A stretch of 40,015 nucleotides of DNA from an uncultured Oscillospiraceae bacterium (GTDB lineage Bacteria > Bacillota > Clostridia > Oscillospirales > Ruminococcaceae). The stretch lies in NCBI GenBank assembly GCA_902490585.1, contig CABUEI010000018.1:1-40015 (forward strand), written 5' to 3'. The translations under genes were made by a program, and so were the position numbers. Under the pieces are notes generated by a model that worked only from the letters and a program-made list of their open reading frames with translations, did not search any database and had not been told where the DNA came from. Position 1 is the first letter of the stretch; the number at the start of each line of letters is the position of its first letter. Positions 7,178 through 15,602 of this stretch are shown here, one piece after another.

Positions 7178-7804
7178 TTAAGCCGAACGTTTCTCTCTGA
7201 ATGCGGCACGGTATGCCACCATTACGGGATAAAGAACGAGAAGAAGTATGAATACTTCTATCGGAAGCATTACCGCATTCTTTACTATTCTTGCCGCAAT
7301 TTTAACCCAGAACACTTCGGGAGCAAAATATCCCATTATAACCATTGCTACAGTGTTCATGAATACGTTACATACAAGGTTTACCGTAAACTTTGCCATG
7401 AATATTCTGAACACCTGTACTCCGTTTGTCTTTAGTCCGCTTAAAAATGCGGATTTGCTCGAAAAATCCAATTTTACGGGATTAAGTCCGTACAGGAATA
7501 TGCCATAAATTACAGCACCTGCGACTTCGACCAGTGTGAATATCGGTGAAAACGCACCGGTAGGCTTTACAAGAAAGCCTATTACATCGGTGACAACACC
7601 TGCAAGTCCTGCCACAACAGGACCGTACAGCATACCGATAGCCGCAAGACCTACAAACGCAAAGCTGATCTTGAGCGTTTCGCTCGGCATAATCATAACG
7701 AATTTCAGTGCTACCGAAACACCGATAAGAAGCGCCGTTACGGTAAGGCAACGAATAGATTTCAGTTCCTCGAACGACTTTTTAAAAATACGAAAAAACG
7801 CCAT
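7178..7804 (-). CDS. folT: ECF transporter S component, folate type
   Basis: A small membrane protein of 208 residues with about six hydrophobic segments. It has the S-component look of energy-coupling-factor transporters: ALLIGVSVALKFVMI, then ISFAFVGLAAIGMLYGPVVAGLAGVVTD and FTLVEVAGAVIYGIFLYG. S components bind a vitamin and dock on a shared EcfAAT module. The ligand is inferred as folate because the leader contains a clear tetrahydrofolate riboswitch (7878-7978). The start at 7804 follows GAGGAGGT with ideal spacing. The EcfA and EcfT genes are not in this window. Confidence 0.85.
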   Translation of the reverse strand: MAFFRIFKKSFEELKSIRCLTVTALLIGVSVALKFVMIMPSETLKISFAFVGLAAIGMLYGPVVAGLAGVVTDVIGFLVKPTGAFSPIFTLVEVAGAVIYGIFLYGLNPVKLDFSSKSAFLSGLKTNGVQVFRIFMAKFTVNLVCNVFMNTVAMVIMGYFAPEVFWVKIAARIVKNAVMLPIEVFILLLVLYPVMVAYRAAFREKRSA

Positions 7805-7877
7805 ATTTACCTCCTCAATGACGTAGCTTACGCAATCGCATAATGTGGGATAAATACGGCGATTATCTCTTATATGC

Positions 7878-7978
7878 AACAGCGAGATGCGGAGAACGTA
7901 CCGCCACCGTTGTGGTGTTCGTCCTGAGGACAACTCCCCGTCCCTCAGGCACTTTACGCACGTTAACCTACTCTGTCG
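7878..7978 (-). promoter_or_regulatory. Tetrahydrofolate (THF) riboswitch
   Basis: Reading the minus strand the leader contains, in order, AGAGTAGG, GTGCGTAAAGTGCC, GACGGGGAGTTGTCC, GGACGAAC, GGTGGCGGTACG and CTCCGCATCTC. This matches the conserved core of the THF riboswitch class (GGAGAGUAGG, GCGUUAAGUGCC, GGGGAGUUG, GAAC and CCGCAU blocks). It ends about 75 nt before the ribosome site of folT. Such aptamers turn off folate uptake or synthesis genes when THF is plentiful. I could not identify the promoter with confidence in 7979-8043. Confidence 0.92.
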
Positions 7979-8043
7979 GCTGTACCGCTGTAAATTCCGA
8001 TACAGTCTTTTATATAACGGATAGCCCGTTATTGCCTTTTAAA

Positions 8044-9003
8044 TCAGAAGCTGATCTCATTTGCGATCTTATACAGATCGTGAGGGAATTCCTTCTTCAT
8101 CTTAAGTGCTTCCTGAATGTCATAGTCTACAACTTCGTTATGCTGAAGACCTACAACACGGTTGCCGATGCCCTTTGAAAGAAGATCAACGGCATAATAA
8201 CCGAGCTGGCTTGCTGCTACTCTGTCCTGAACTGTGGGGCTGCCGCCTCTCTGAACGTGACCGAGAATTGTTGCACGGCTCTCAACGCCTGTTGCCTGCT
8301 CGATTTCCTTAGCAAGCTGTTCACTTCCGCCGATGCCTTCTGCAACGATAACGATGAAGTGGTGCTTACCGCTCTTCTGTCCTTCGATTATCTTTGCGAT
8401 AACATCGTTTACTGTGTAGGGTTCTTCCTTAGTGATAATGTATGTTGCGCCGCAAGCGATACCTGCGTTAAGTGCAATGTAGCCTGCGTTTCTGCCCATA
8501 ACTTCAACTACTGAGCATCTGTCGTGTGACTGTGCTGTATCACGCAGTTTGTCAACCATTTCAACAACAGTGTTCATAGCTGTGTCATAACCGATCGTGT
8601 ATTCGGTCATTGAAATATCGTTATCAATTGTGCCGGGAACGCCGATGCTGAGGATGCCTCTTGCAGAAAGGTCAGCCGCACCTCTGAACGAGCCGTCGCC
8701 GCCTACAACTACAAGACCTTCGATACCGTTCTCTTCGCAAGTCTTCTTAGCCTTCTGAAGACCCTCTTCATATCTGAATTCTGCACATCTTGCTGTGTAA
8801 AGCATTGTGCCGCCTCTCTGAATTATATCAGATACGCTTCTTGCATCAAGAGGAATAATATCTCCGTTAATAAGTCCGTTGTATCCTCTGCGAACACCTA
8901 CGACTTCCATTCCCTTTGCAATAGCCGCTCTTGTTACCGCACGGATAACGGCATTCATGCCCGGTGCGTCGCCGCCGCTTGTTAAAACGCCAATCTTTTT
9001 CAT
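8044..9003 (-). CDS. pfkA: ATP-dependent 6-phosphofructokinase
   Basis: Phosphorylates fructose 6-phosphate to fructose 1,6-bisphosphate, the committing step of glycolysis. The 319 residues are the standard bacterial length. Motifs in order: GVLTSGGDAPGMNA (nucleotide binding), GGTMLYTARC, VVGGDGSFRGA, GVPGTIDNDI with the catalytic TIDND, EVMGRNAGYIAL, and GHVQRGGSPTVQDR. The conserved start MKKIGVLTSGG argues for the ATG at 9003. Another ATG at 9015 lies directly against the AAGGAAGG site, too close for good initiation. A promoter lies at 9059-9087. It is downstream of dnaE, an arrangement common in clostridia. Confidence 0.96.
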   Translation of the reverse strand: MKKIGVLTSGGDAPGMNAVIRAVTRAAIAKGMEVVGVRRGYNGLINGDIIPLDARSVSDIIQRGGTMLYTARCAEFRYEEGLQKAKKTCEENGIEGLVVVGGDGSFRGAADLSARGILSIGVPGTIDNDISMTEYTIGYDTAMNTVVEMVDKLRDTAQSHDRCSVVEVMGRNAGYIALNAGIACGATYIITKEEPYTVNDVIAKIIEGQKSGKHHFIVIVAEGIGGSEQLAKEIEQATGVESRATILGHVQRGGSPTVQDRVAASQLGYYAVDLLSKGIGNRVVGLQHNEVVDYDIQEALKMKKEFPHDLYKIANEISF

Positions 9004-9058
9004 AATATCGTACATCCTTCCTTAGAGGTCACCCTCCGAGATTATTTACACACACCTT

Positions 9059-9087
9059 AGTTTACTCCTAAAATGCAATTTAGTCAA
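9059..9087 (-). promoter_or_regulatory. SigA-type promoter of pfkA
   Basis: On the minus strand TTGACT (9082-9087) and TAAACT (9059-9064) are 17 bp apart, about 55 bp upstream of the pfkA start, between the dnaE stop and pfkA. Confidence 0.6.
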
Positions 9088-9109
9088 GGGGTAAATTCAT
9101 TTTTTCGAC

Positions 9110-12100
9110 TTATTTTATGATTATATTGTTTTTACCGCAAATCCCGTTCAATTTTTGTATAAAATCACTGTTTAAATCAACGGACAGGTTGGGCGGCAAT
9201 GTTACCGTTTCCCTTGTATCGTCAAAACATATCTTTGTAAGAGTGTTTCCCTTATTCACTCTGAGAAGTGACTTGACAGCAGGGATATTAGCATCACTGC
9301 GTGAGGAGAAACGTATATACAGAGTTCTGTCTGTGCTGTGCGTTATATTAGCTGTCGGCAATGTTTTGCGGAGCTTTTCGATATCCGGCTCGGTGATGAT
9401 GTTTATCAGCAGTTTCGGTTCACCGTCGTCTTCTGCCGACACGGTTCCTTCAAAGGCGTATACCTTGCCCGGTTCAAGTTTGCCGGAATACTGCTCATAG
9501 AGTTTCGGGAATACAAGGCACTCGATTTCGCCGCTCATATCCTCGATTTTTATAAAGCCCATGGTTTTGTTGGATTTGGTTATGTGGTTGCGGACTGACG
9601 CAAGCAGTGCGACAACTTTCACATTCTGCTTGTCAACGGGCTTTTCAAGGATAGTGCCGATGTTGACGTAACCTGAGTTACGGGCTATCCTGTAATACGG
9701 CTCTACGGGGTGCCCCGAAATGTATATTCCGAGCATTTCTTTTTCCAGCGACAGTAGCTGTGCACCTGAATATTCTTCGGCAGGCTTTATCTCAAATTCA
9801 TTTGCCTTAACTGTGTCGTCATCGCCGAGCAGGCTCATCTGTCCGTCAAGGTCGTGACGCTGTGACAGAGCATCGAGCATGAGCTCGAACGACATCATCA
9901 TTTCACGGCGGTTGTTGCCGAGTCCGTCAAGTGCGCCGCATTTTATCAATGATTCAAGAGCACGCTTGTTCATATTCTTGTTCGACATTCTGTCACAGAA
10001 GTCGAACAGTGACTTAAACGGACGCTTATTTCTCTCTTCTATTATATCGGCTATCATGTTAGCACCGACATTTCTTATTGCGAGCATACCGAAACGTATG
10101 CCGTCCTTTTCGCAGGAAAAGCCTGTTTCACTGTAGTTTACATGGGGTGGGAACAGTTTCAGCCCGTGCTGTGCGAGGTCGCCGATATATTCGGCTGTTT
10201 TTCCGCCCCAACCGATCACGCTTGTAAGCAGTGCGACCATGTATTCCTTGTAATAATGGCATCTGAGATACGCTGTGCGGTAGGCAAGGAGAGAATATGC
10301 GGCGGCGTGGGATTTATTGAACGCATAGCTTGCAAAGCTCATCATATCGTCGAATATCTCTTCCGCTACCTGTCTGTCAACACCATTGTTTACTGCACCG
10401 TCAACGAATGTGACACGTTCCTTTGCCATGACCTCGGGCTTTTTCTTTGCCATTGCTCTGCGGACAATGTCGGCTCTGCCGAATGAATATCCTGCAAGCA
10501 CACGGCATATCATCATTACCTGCTCCTGATACACGATACAGCCGTATGTTACATCAAGAATATCCTTTAAAAGCGGGTGCTTGTAGCGTATCTTGTCGGG
10601 GTGGCGGCGGTTTTCGAGATAGGTGGGGATAGATTCCATAGGACCGGGACGGTAAAGTGACAGCGCCGCTGTGAGATCCTCAATTGAGCGTGGCTTCATA
10701 CGGGATAAAAGCGAGGTCATTCCTGCGCTTTCAAACTGGAATATGCCGAGAGTGCCGCCGGAGGACATCATATCGTATGTTTCGGTGTCGTTTTCGGGTA
10801 TCTTTTCTATGTCAAAATCGGGACAGGTTTTCGCTACGAGCTTACAGCAGTCCTGTATTACGGTGAGGTAACGCAGTCCGAGAAAGTCCATTTTAAGCAG
10901 TCCGAGCCGCTCTATAGCGGTCATGGTGTACTGCGTCATGACTTCGCCCTCACCGTTTCTGTACAACGGTACATAATCGGCTACTGGGTCACGGGTTATA
11001 ACTATACCTGCGGCGTGGATAGACGTGTTTCTTGCCATGCCCTCTATCTTTTTTGCGGTTTCTATAAGCAGGCTGACTTCGCTATCAGATGATGCCAGCT
11101 TGACAAGTTCCTTCTCGCTTTTCAAAGCGCCGTCAATCGTGGAGTGCATCGACATAGGGATAAGTTTTGCTACGGTATCCACCTTGCCGTAAGGCAGACC
11201 CATAGCCCTGCCTGCGTCACGGATCGCTCCTCTTGCCGCCATTGTGCCAAATGTTATAATCTGGGCTACATGATCCCTGCCGTACTTTCTGACAACGTAA
11301 TCTATTACTTCCTGCCGCCTGATATAGCAGAAATCTACGTCAAAGTCGGGCATTGTAACACGCTCTGGGTTTAAAAAACGCTCAAACAGCAGATTGAAAC
11401 GTATCGGGTCGATATCAGTTATTCCGAGGCAATATGCGCATACGCTTCCTGCGCCCGAGCCTCTGCCGGGACCTACGGCGATACCGTTTCTCTTCGCATA
11501 GCCTATGAAGTCAGCTACTATCAGGAAATAGTCGATAAATCCCATTTTCTTTATTACCGACATTTCGTATTCCGCACGGGCTGAAATTTCTTGCGGTACG
11601 GGGTTTCCGTAACGTTTTACAAGGCCTTTTCTCACCTGTTCGGTAAAATATATTTCGTTGTTGTCGTAACCCTCAGCCTTGAAATAAGGCAGAATTGTAT
11701 GACCGAATGTGAATGTGACGTTACACTTTTCCGCTATCTTTACGGTATTGTCGTAAGCCGACTGCGGAAAGCCAAGTGCTTTCATCTCTTCCTCGGTCTT
11801 GAGATAAAATTCATCGGTCGGGAACTGCATTTCATTCTTGTCGTCAAGAGTTGTATTTGTGGCAATGCAGGTAAGGACACGCTGAATATAGCTGTCGCTT
11901 TTTTCGATATAGTGGGCATCGTTGGTTGCGACAAGCTGAGTATCGGTATCTCTTGCTATACGCAGAAGATACGGCAGAATACGCTCCTGCTCGCTTATGC
12001 CGTGGTTTTGCAGTTCAATATAATAATCCTCGCCGAATATATCCTTATATTCCTTTACAATTGCAACAGCATCGGCAAGCCGTCCGTCAAGAAGCGTTCT

Positions 12101-12532
12101 CGGAAGCTCACCCGAAAGGCAGGCGGAAAGGCAGATAAGACCTTTTGAATATTTTCTCAGCAATTCCTTATCAACTCTGGGCTTATTGTAAAAGCCCTCT
12201 GTATAACCGAGCGTCACAAGCTTTGAAAGGTTTTTATAGCCCTCATTATCCTTGCACAGAAGTATAAGATGGTGGGGTCGCATATCGGATTTTGTGCTTT
12301 TGTCAAAGCGTGTGCGTGGTGCAACATACACTTCACAGCCGATTATGGCTTTTATACCGTTTTCTATGCACTCGTTATAGAAGTCTATACAGCCGTACAT
12401 TACGCCGTGGTCTGTCAGTGCAACGGCAGTCTGTCCCATTTCCTTTGCACGACGGACAAGCCCTCTTATACGGCAGGCACCGTCAAGAAGGCTGTATTCA
12501 CTATGAACGTGTAAATGTACAAATCCGCTCAC
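9110..12532 (-). CDS. dnaE: DNA polymerase III subunit alpha (DnaE)
   Basis: Replicative DNA polymerase subunit. The 1140 residues show the full DnaE layout: N-terminal PHP domain (HLHVHSEYSLLDGACRI, ALTDHGVMYG), the polymerase core with MPDFDVDFCY carrying the catalytic aspartates, SIHAAGIVI, LYRPGPMESIPTYLENR, a helix-hairpin-helix stretch (ALESLIKCGALDGLG), then an OB-fold (VKVVALLASVRNHITKSNKTM) and a C-terminal tail. In Firmicutes with PolC, DnaE extends primers and cooperates with PolC. The start is GTG at 12532, preceded by GGGGAG located within the last codons of whiA; only 2 bp separate the genes, so translation is probably coupled. Length and motifs are normal. Confidence 0.97.
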   Translation of the reverse strand: MSGFVHLHVHSEYSLLDGACRIRGLVRRAKEMGQTAVALTDHGVMYGCIDFYNECIENGIKAIIGCEVYVAPRTRFDKSTKSDMRPHHLILLCKDNEGYKNLSKLVTLGYTEGFYNKPRVDKELLRKYSKGLICLSACLSGELPRTLLDGRLADAVAIVKEYKDIFGEDYYIELQNHGISEQERILPYLLRIARDTDTQLVATNDAHYIEKSDSYIQRVLTCIATNTTLDDKNEMQFPTDEFYLKTEEEMKALGFPQSAYDNTVKIAEKCNVTFTFGHTILPYFKAEGYDNNEIYFTEQVRKGLVKRYGNPVPQEISARAEYEMSVIKKMGFIDYFLIVADFIGYAKRNGIAVGPGRGSGAGSVCAYCLGITDIDPIRFNLLFERFLNPERVTMPDFDVDFCYIRRQEVIDYVVRKYGRDHVAQIITFGTMAARGAIRDAGRAMGLPYGKVDTVAKLIPMSMHSTIDGALKSEKELVKLASSDSEVSLLIETAKKIEGMARNTSIHAAGIVITRDPVADYVPLYRNGEGEVMTQYTMTAIERLGLLKMDFLGLRYLTVIQDCCKLVAKTCPDFDIEKIPENDTETYDMMSSGGTLGIFQFESAGMTSLLSRMKPRSIEDLTAALSLYRPGPMESIPTYLENRRHPDKIRYKHPLLKDILDVTYGCIVYQEQVMMICRVLAGYSFGRADIVRRAMAKKKPEVMAKERVTFVDGAVNNGVDRQVAEEIFDDMMSFASYAFNKSHAAAYSLLAYRTAYLRCHYYKEYMVALLTSVIGWGGKTAEYIGDLAQHGLKLFPPHVNYSETGFSCEKDGIRFGMLAIRNVGANMIADIIEERNKRPFKSLFDFCDRMSNKNMNKRALESLIKCGALDGLGNNRREMMMSFELMLDALSQRHDLDGQMSLLGDDDTVKANEFEIKPAEEYSGAQLLSLEKEMLGIYISGHPVEPYYRIARNSGYVNIGTILEKPVDKQNVKVVALLASVRNHITKSNKTMGFIKIEDMSGEIECLVFPKLYEQYSGKLEPGKVYAFEGTVSAEDDGEPKLLINIITEPDIEKLRKTLPTANITHSTDRTLYIRFSSRSDANIPAVKSLLRVNKGNTLTKICFDDTRETVTLPPNLSVDLNSDFIQKLNGICGKNNIIIK

Positions 12533-12534
12533 TT

Positions 12535-13398
12535 TTATTCTCCCCGGTTTTCTTCTCCTCTGAGTGTATCTGCGATAAGGCTTATCTTTTTCAGTCGGTG
12601 ATTTACACCGCTGCGGCTTATCGGAGGTTCAAGCATTTTTCCTATGTCGCTCAGTGACAACTCAATAGCGGTAATGCGTATTTTTGCGACCTGTAACAGT
12701 TCGTCGGGAAGATAGCCCTCTCCCCTTTTCTCGAATATGTATTTTATATCGTCCGCCTGTTTCTGTGCTGCGGCTATTGTCTTGTTAAGGTTTGCCGCCT
12801 CGCAGTTTACACTGCGGTTCACATTATTGCGTACTTCCTTGAAAATCTTTACGTTCATTATCTCCATAGCCTGCATCATAGCTCCCATGTATGTCAGCAT
12901 ATCGGAGATTTTTTCGCTTTCCTTTATATACAGAAAACTACTTCCTCTGCGGCTTGACAGCTTTGCTCCCATTCCGTGTTCTTCTATCATTGAAAGAACG
13001 GTTCTGCACTTGTTTTCATCGTGCAGGAAAAGTTCAAGCTGATAGCCTTTTTCAGGATTTGCCACCAGTCCGCACACAAGGAAAATTCCTCTGAGATACA
13101 CTCCGAATGAGTCATCTCCCGAACAGTCGGGCACGGGATAAGCATAGTTTTTATCGGCAAGAGTAACTGTGTAAAGCGTTCTTCCTCTGAAGGTGCTTTC
13201 ACCGGTCGAATATTCCTTTCCGACCGAATCAAAAGCGTCGGCTATGCAGTCAGCTACTTTTTTATTTTCCGTATTAAAAAAACAGCCGTCGCCGTCTTCC
13301 GTCATGGCATAAGCCGCTCCTTTTGACAAAAGCTCAAGCTGTTTTCTGCTGTGTTCCGCCTTGCACAGCTCATTTTTTACATCGGCGGCGAATGACAT
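12535..13398 (-). CDS. whiA: DNA-binding protein WhiA
   Basis: A 287-residue regulator of cell division and, in actinobacteria, sporulation. It has a degenerate LAGLIDADG homing-endonuclease-like N-terminal part (starting SFAADVKNELC, with YLRGIFLVCGLVANPEKGYQLEL) and a C-terminal helix-turn-helix (LPDELLQVAKIRI, LSLSDIGKMLEPPISRSGVNHRLKKI). The ATG follows AAAGGAGCG. In most Firmicutes whiA follows rapZ and yvcK; here two unrelated genes stand in the yvcK position and dnaE follows at 2 bp. Confidence 0.95.
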   Translation of the reverse strand: MSFAADVKNELCKAEHSRKQLELLSKGAAYAMTEDGDGCFFNTENKKVADCIADAFDSVGKEYSTGESTFRGRTLYTVTLADKNYAYPVPDCSGDDSFGVYLRGIFLVCGLVANPEKGYQLELFLHDENKCRTVLSMIEEHGMGAKLSSRRGSSFLYIKESEKISDMLTYMGAMMQAMEIMNVKIFKEVRNNVNRSVNCEAANLNKTIAAAQKQADDIKYIFEKRGEGYLPDELLQVAKIRITAIELSLSDIGKMLEPPISRSGVNHRLKKISLIADTLRGEENRGE

Positions 13399-13411
13399 CA
13401 GAATCGCTCCT

Positions 13412-13942
13412 TTATGTTACCACGTTGATTATAGTTTTATTTCCGGTATTGCACCGAGTATTGCGTCTTTTCTCCATTTCGGTATCCACTCTGCGAAGCG
13501 GATAAAATTCCGCATAAATCCGTTTTGTACCCTGATACCTGTTACCCGATACGTTCTTTATACCGTATATCTCTTTCACACTGTACGGCAGATCAAAAAG
13601 CGGATTTTTTGTTGCAATTACATAATAATTATCAGTGTTTTTTACCGCCTTTGCAAAATCCTCAGATGCAACGAATTTGTCACCTTCGTCAATGAATACT
13701 ATACTGTCATGTATCATTTCAAGGTTTTCCTGCCAGCGTATACCCGTAAGCACAGTGCATTGTTTTTTGCAGTTTACCGTAACGCCGCTCGCTTCACCGT
13801 TTTCCTGATATGCGGCTATCATATCTATAAGAGTGGTTTTTCCTGTTGCACTGTCGCCACGGAGTATCGTGATATTTCTAAACACAGTAAACTTGTACTG
13901 TAAACGTCGGCTTTTCACCACTACCTCATATTTACCTTTCAC
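13412..13942 (-). CDS. Small P-loop ATPase-like protein, unknown function
   Basis: A 176-residue protein with a clear Walker A (GDSATGKTTL, residues about 29-38) and Walker B (SIVFIDEGDKF). It has no ABC signature and no evident DNA-binding or membrane segment. The C-terminal 25 residues are basic. The N-terminal beta strand before the P-loop resembles AAA/ABC-like ATP-binding domains. The start is GTG at 13942 with AAGGTGG overlapping the stop codon of the preceding DUF4869-like gene; the two therefore form a tightly coupled pair. The pair sits between rapZ and whiA, where yvcK normally lies. I do not recognise a specific function; partner ATPase of the upstream protein is the simplest inference. 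Confidence 0.7.
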   Translation of the reverse strand: MKGKYEVVVKSRRLQYKFTVFRNITILRGDSATGKTTLIDMIAAYQENGEASGVTVNCKKQCTVLTGIRWQENLEMIHDSIVFIDEGDKFVASEDFAKAVKNTDNYYVIATKNPLFDLPYSVKEIYGIKNVSGNRYQGTKRIYAEFYPLRRVDTEMEKRRNTRCNTGNKTIINVVT

Positions 13943-13954
13943 AATGACACCACC

Positions 13955-14413
13955 TTATAAATACAAGCCTGCATTCATTACATATTCCTGCATATTGTGA
14001 ACTGTTTTTCCGTTATTGAGTATCTTTATTTCAAACGGTTTATCGCCGAAATCCATAACGTGTCTTAAATTGATCACGATATCTTTTTTCGATTCCTTAG
14101 CGATCCTGAGTATCCATTTTGCACAGTTGTCACCGCAGGTCGAAACATTGAAAATCTTTGTGTCATCATGACGGATAAGTAACAGTGTTTTCAGTCCGCC
14201 TGAAATTTTCGTTACGGGAATAATACCGAGAGCCTTGGTTTCTACGGCGTTAGGACTAAGCACCGTAGCCTTGTCCACGCTTTTTATCATTTTAACCGAA
14301 AGGTCGTCGGTAAGCCAGTTATCAAGATATGTGTTATCAAAATACATACTTGTGTTATAGACGTATTTCTTCTCCATATCTTCGGGTATTTCTCCGAAAA
14401 TAATACACAGCAT
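13955..14413 (-). CDS. DUF4869-like protein
   Basis: A 152-residue soluble protein starting MLCIIFGEIPEDM, with VYNTSMYFDNTYLDNWL and a C-terminal stretch (VINLRHVMDFGDKPFEI then a short tail). The N-terminal pattern and length agree with DUF4869 proteins of gut Firmicutes, which I recall being encoded next to small ATP-binding proteins, as here; this recollection could not be checked. A good site (GGAGGGAT) precedes the ATG. It lies 23 bp after the rapZ stop and 12 bp before the ATPase gene. No function known. Confidence 0.65.
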   Translation of the reverse strand: MLCIIFGEIPEDMEKKYVYNTSMYFDNTYLDNWLTDDLSVKMIKSVDKATVLSPNAVETKALGIIPVTKISGGLKTLLLIRHDDTKIFNVSTCGDNCAKWILRIAKESKKDIVINLRHVMDFGDKPFEIKILNNGKTVHNMQEYVMNAGLYL

Positions 14414-14436
14414 ACCTATCCCTCCGTCAAATGATT

Positions 14437-15306
14437 TTACTTCTTATCCTTATAAACATCTCTGTGCAATACCCTTGCTTTAAGGTGGTTCTTGCTGAGA
14501 TGTTCGCACATATTTTCCGCAAACGTCGCACTGCGGTGCTTACCGCCTGTACAGCCGAATGCTATTACAAGCTGGCTCTTGCCCTCATGCAGATACTGCG
14601 GTATCAGGAAATCTATAAGGTCGAATAATTTTGCTTGCAAGGTCTGTGAGCTTTCAAAGCTCATTACATAATCCCTTACCTCTTTATCAATTCCCGACTT
14701 TTCTTTAAGCTCGGGTATGTAATAGGGATTTGGCAGGCAACGCACATCAAATACCAGATCCGCTTCATTCGGCACACCGTACTTGAAACCGAACGAAATA
14801 CAGCTAATAGTCATGCTGTCGGACGGCGTATCAAGGAATATGTTACGAACGTTTTCCTTGAGCGTCGAGGTTGACATAAGGCTTGTGTCGATATAATAAT
14901 CGGCTGTTTCACGCAGAGGTTCGAGTATCTCTCTTTCTGCGTCGATTGCCTTGTCGATATCGCCGTTGGTTGCATCAAAAAGCGGATGCTTACGGCGTGT
15001 CTCCCTGTATCGCTGTTTTACGACATGGTGTTTTGCGTCAACGAACAGAAGTTTGAAATCAAGTCCAAGTTTTCTGAGCTGTTCAATAGTGGCGCTGAGA
15101 TTTAAGAACATGGTTCCGCCACGGATATCGGTTACTATTGCGACTTTTGAAATATCGTCGTTTTCCTCGCATATCTCGGCAAATTTCGGTATAAGCTGAG
15201 GCGGCATATTATCAATGCAGAAATAGCCGATATCCTCCATAACGTTTACCGCACATGATTTGCCTGCACCCGAAATTCCCGTTACTATAACAAATTCGGT
15301 TTTCAT
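14437..15306 (-). CDS. rapZ: RNase adapter / nucleotide-binding protein RapZ
   Basis: A 289-residue P-loop protein. N-terminal Walker A is GISGAGKS, then IDNMPPQLIPKF, VTDIRGG and RYRETRRKHPL; the C-terminal half contains SFGFKYGVPNEADLVFDVR and GCTGGKHRSATFAE, both hallmarks of the family. In E. coli RapZ senses glucosamine 6-phosphate and steers RNase E to the GlmZ small RNA. In Firmicutes the homologue (YvcJ) binds and hydrolyses nucleotides and affects competence and cell-wall traits, with a less defined role. AAAGGAAC precedes the ATG. It is followed by the DUF4869/ATPase pair and preceded by a hairpin-rich repeat. Confidence 0.95.
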   Translation of the reverse strand: MKTEFVIVTGISGAGKSCAVNVMEDIGYFCIDNMPPQLIPKFAEICEENDDISKVAIVTDIRGGTMFLNLSATIEQLRKLGLDFKLLFVDAKHHVVKQRYRETRRKHPLFDATNGDIDKAIDAEREILEPLRETADYYIDTSLMSTSTLKENVRNIFLDTPSDSMTISCISFGFKYGVPNEADLVFDVRCLPNPYYIPELKEKSGIDKEVRDYVMSFESSQTLQAKLFDLIDFLIPQYLHEGKSQLVIAFGCTGGKHRSATFAENMCEHLSKNHLKARVLHRDVYKDKK

Positions 15307-15364
15307 TTGTGTTCCTTTCCCTGCGCCCTTTTTCTTTAATTAATAATGAATTACTTATACTTAC

Positions 15365-15575
15365 TTATGGTTTGTAAAAAATCCGTTTTATAGAAATAGA
15401 GAAACTTCTCAATCCCTATCCCCTTTAGGACACTCTGATGGCTTTGCGTCCTGCAAAGCTTAGTGTGTCCTTATTTCGGCATCCTTGCCGAAAACCCCTT
15501 TCCCCGGGAAAGGGGCTGAGTGTGGGGCTGCCGCCCTCACCCTGCTTGGGGCTACGCCCCAAACCCCAATTATGT
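15365..15575 (-). repeat. Hairpin-rich intergenic repeat, copy A (with nested insertion)
   Basis: The 296-bp gap between murB and rapZ holds no gene but a chain of short GC-rich palindromes: GGGGCTACGCCCC (15549-15561), CCCTTTCCCCGGGAAAGGGG, TTTCGGCATCCTTGCCGAAA and AGGACACTC...AGTGTGTCCT. Much of it matches the sequence at 18385-18532 (for example ATAGAAATAGAG, then CTCAATCCCTA, then GGGGCTGCCGCCC). Relative to that copy, about 80 bp containing the AGGACACT and CGGCATC palindromes is extra. Confidence 0.7.
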
Positions 15576-15602
15576 TTATCAACAATATAAAACGAACATT
15601 TT

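Noticed and set aside
8017..8032. AACGG...CCGTT hairpin after pfkA as a terminator
   Set aside because: Short stem and no T run on the minus strand; it may be part of the folT promoter region.
11591..12148. Plus-strand open frame of 185 codons inside dnaE
   Set aside because: No family resemblance or ribosome site, and it overlaps conserved polymerase motifs on the other strand.
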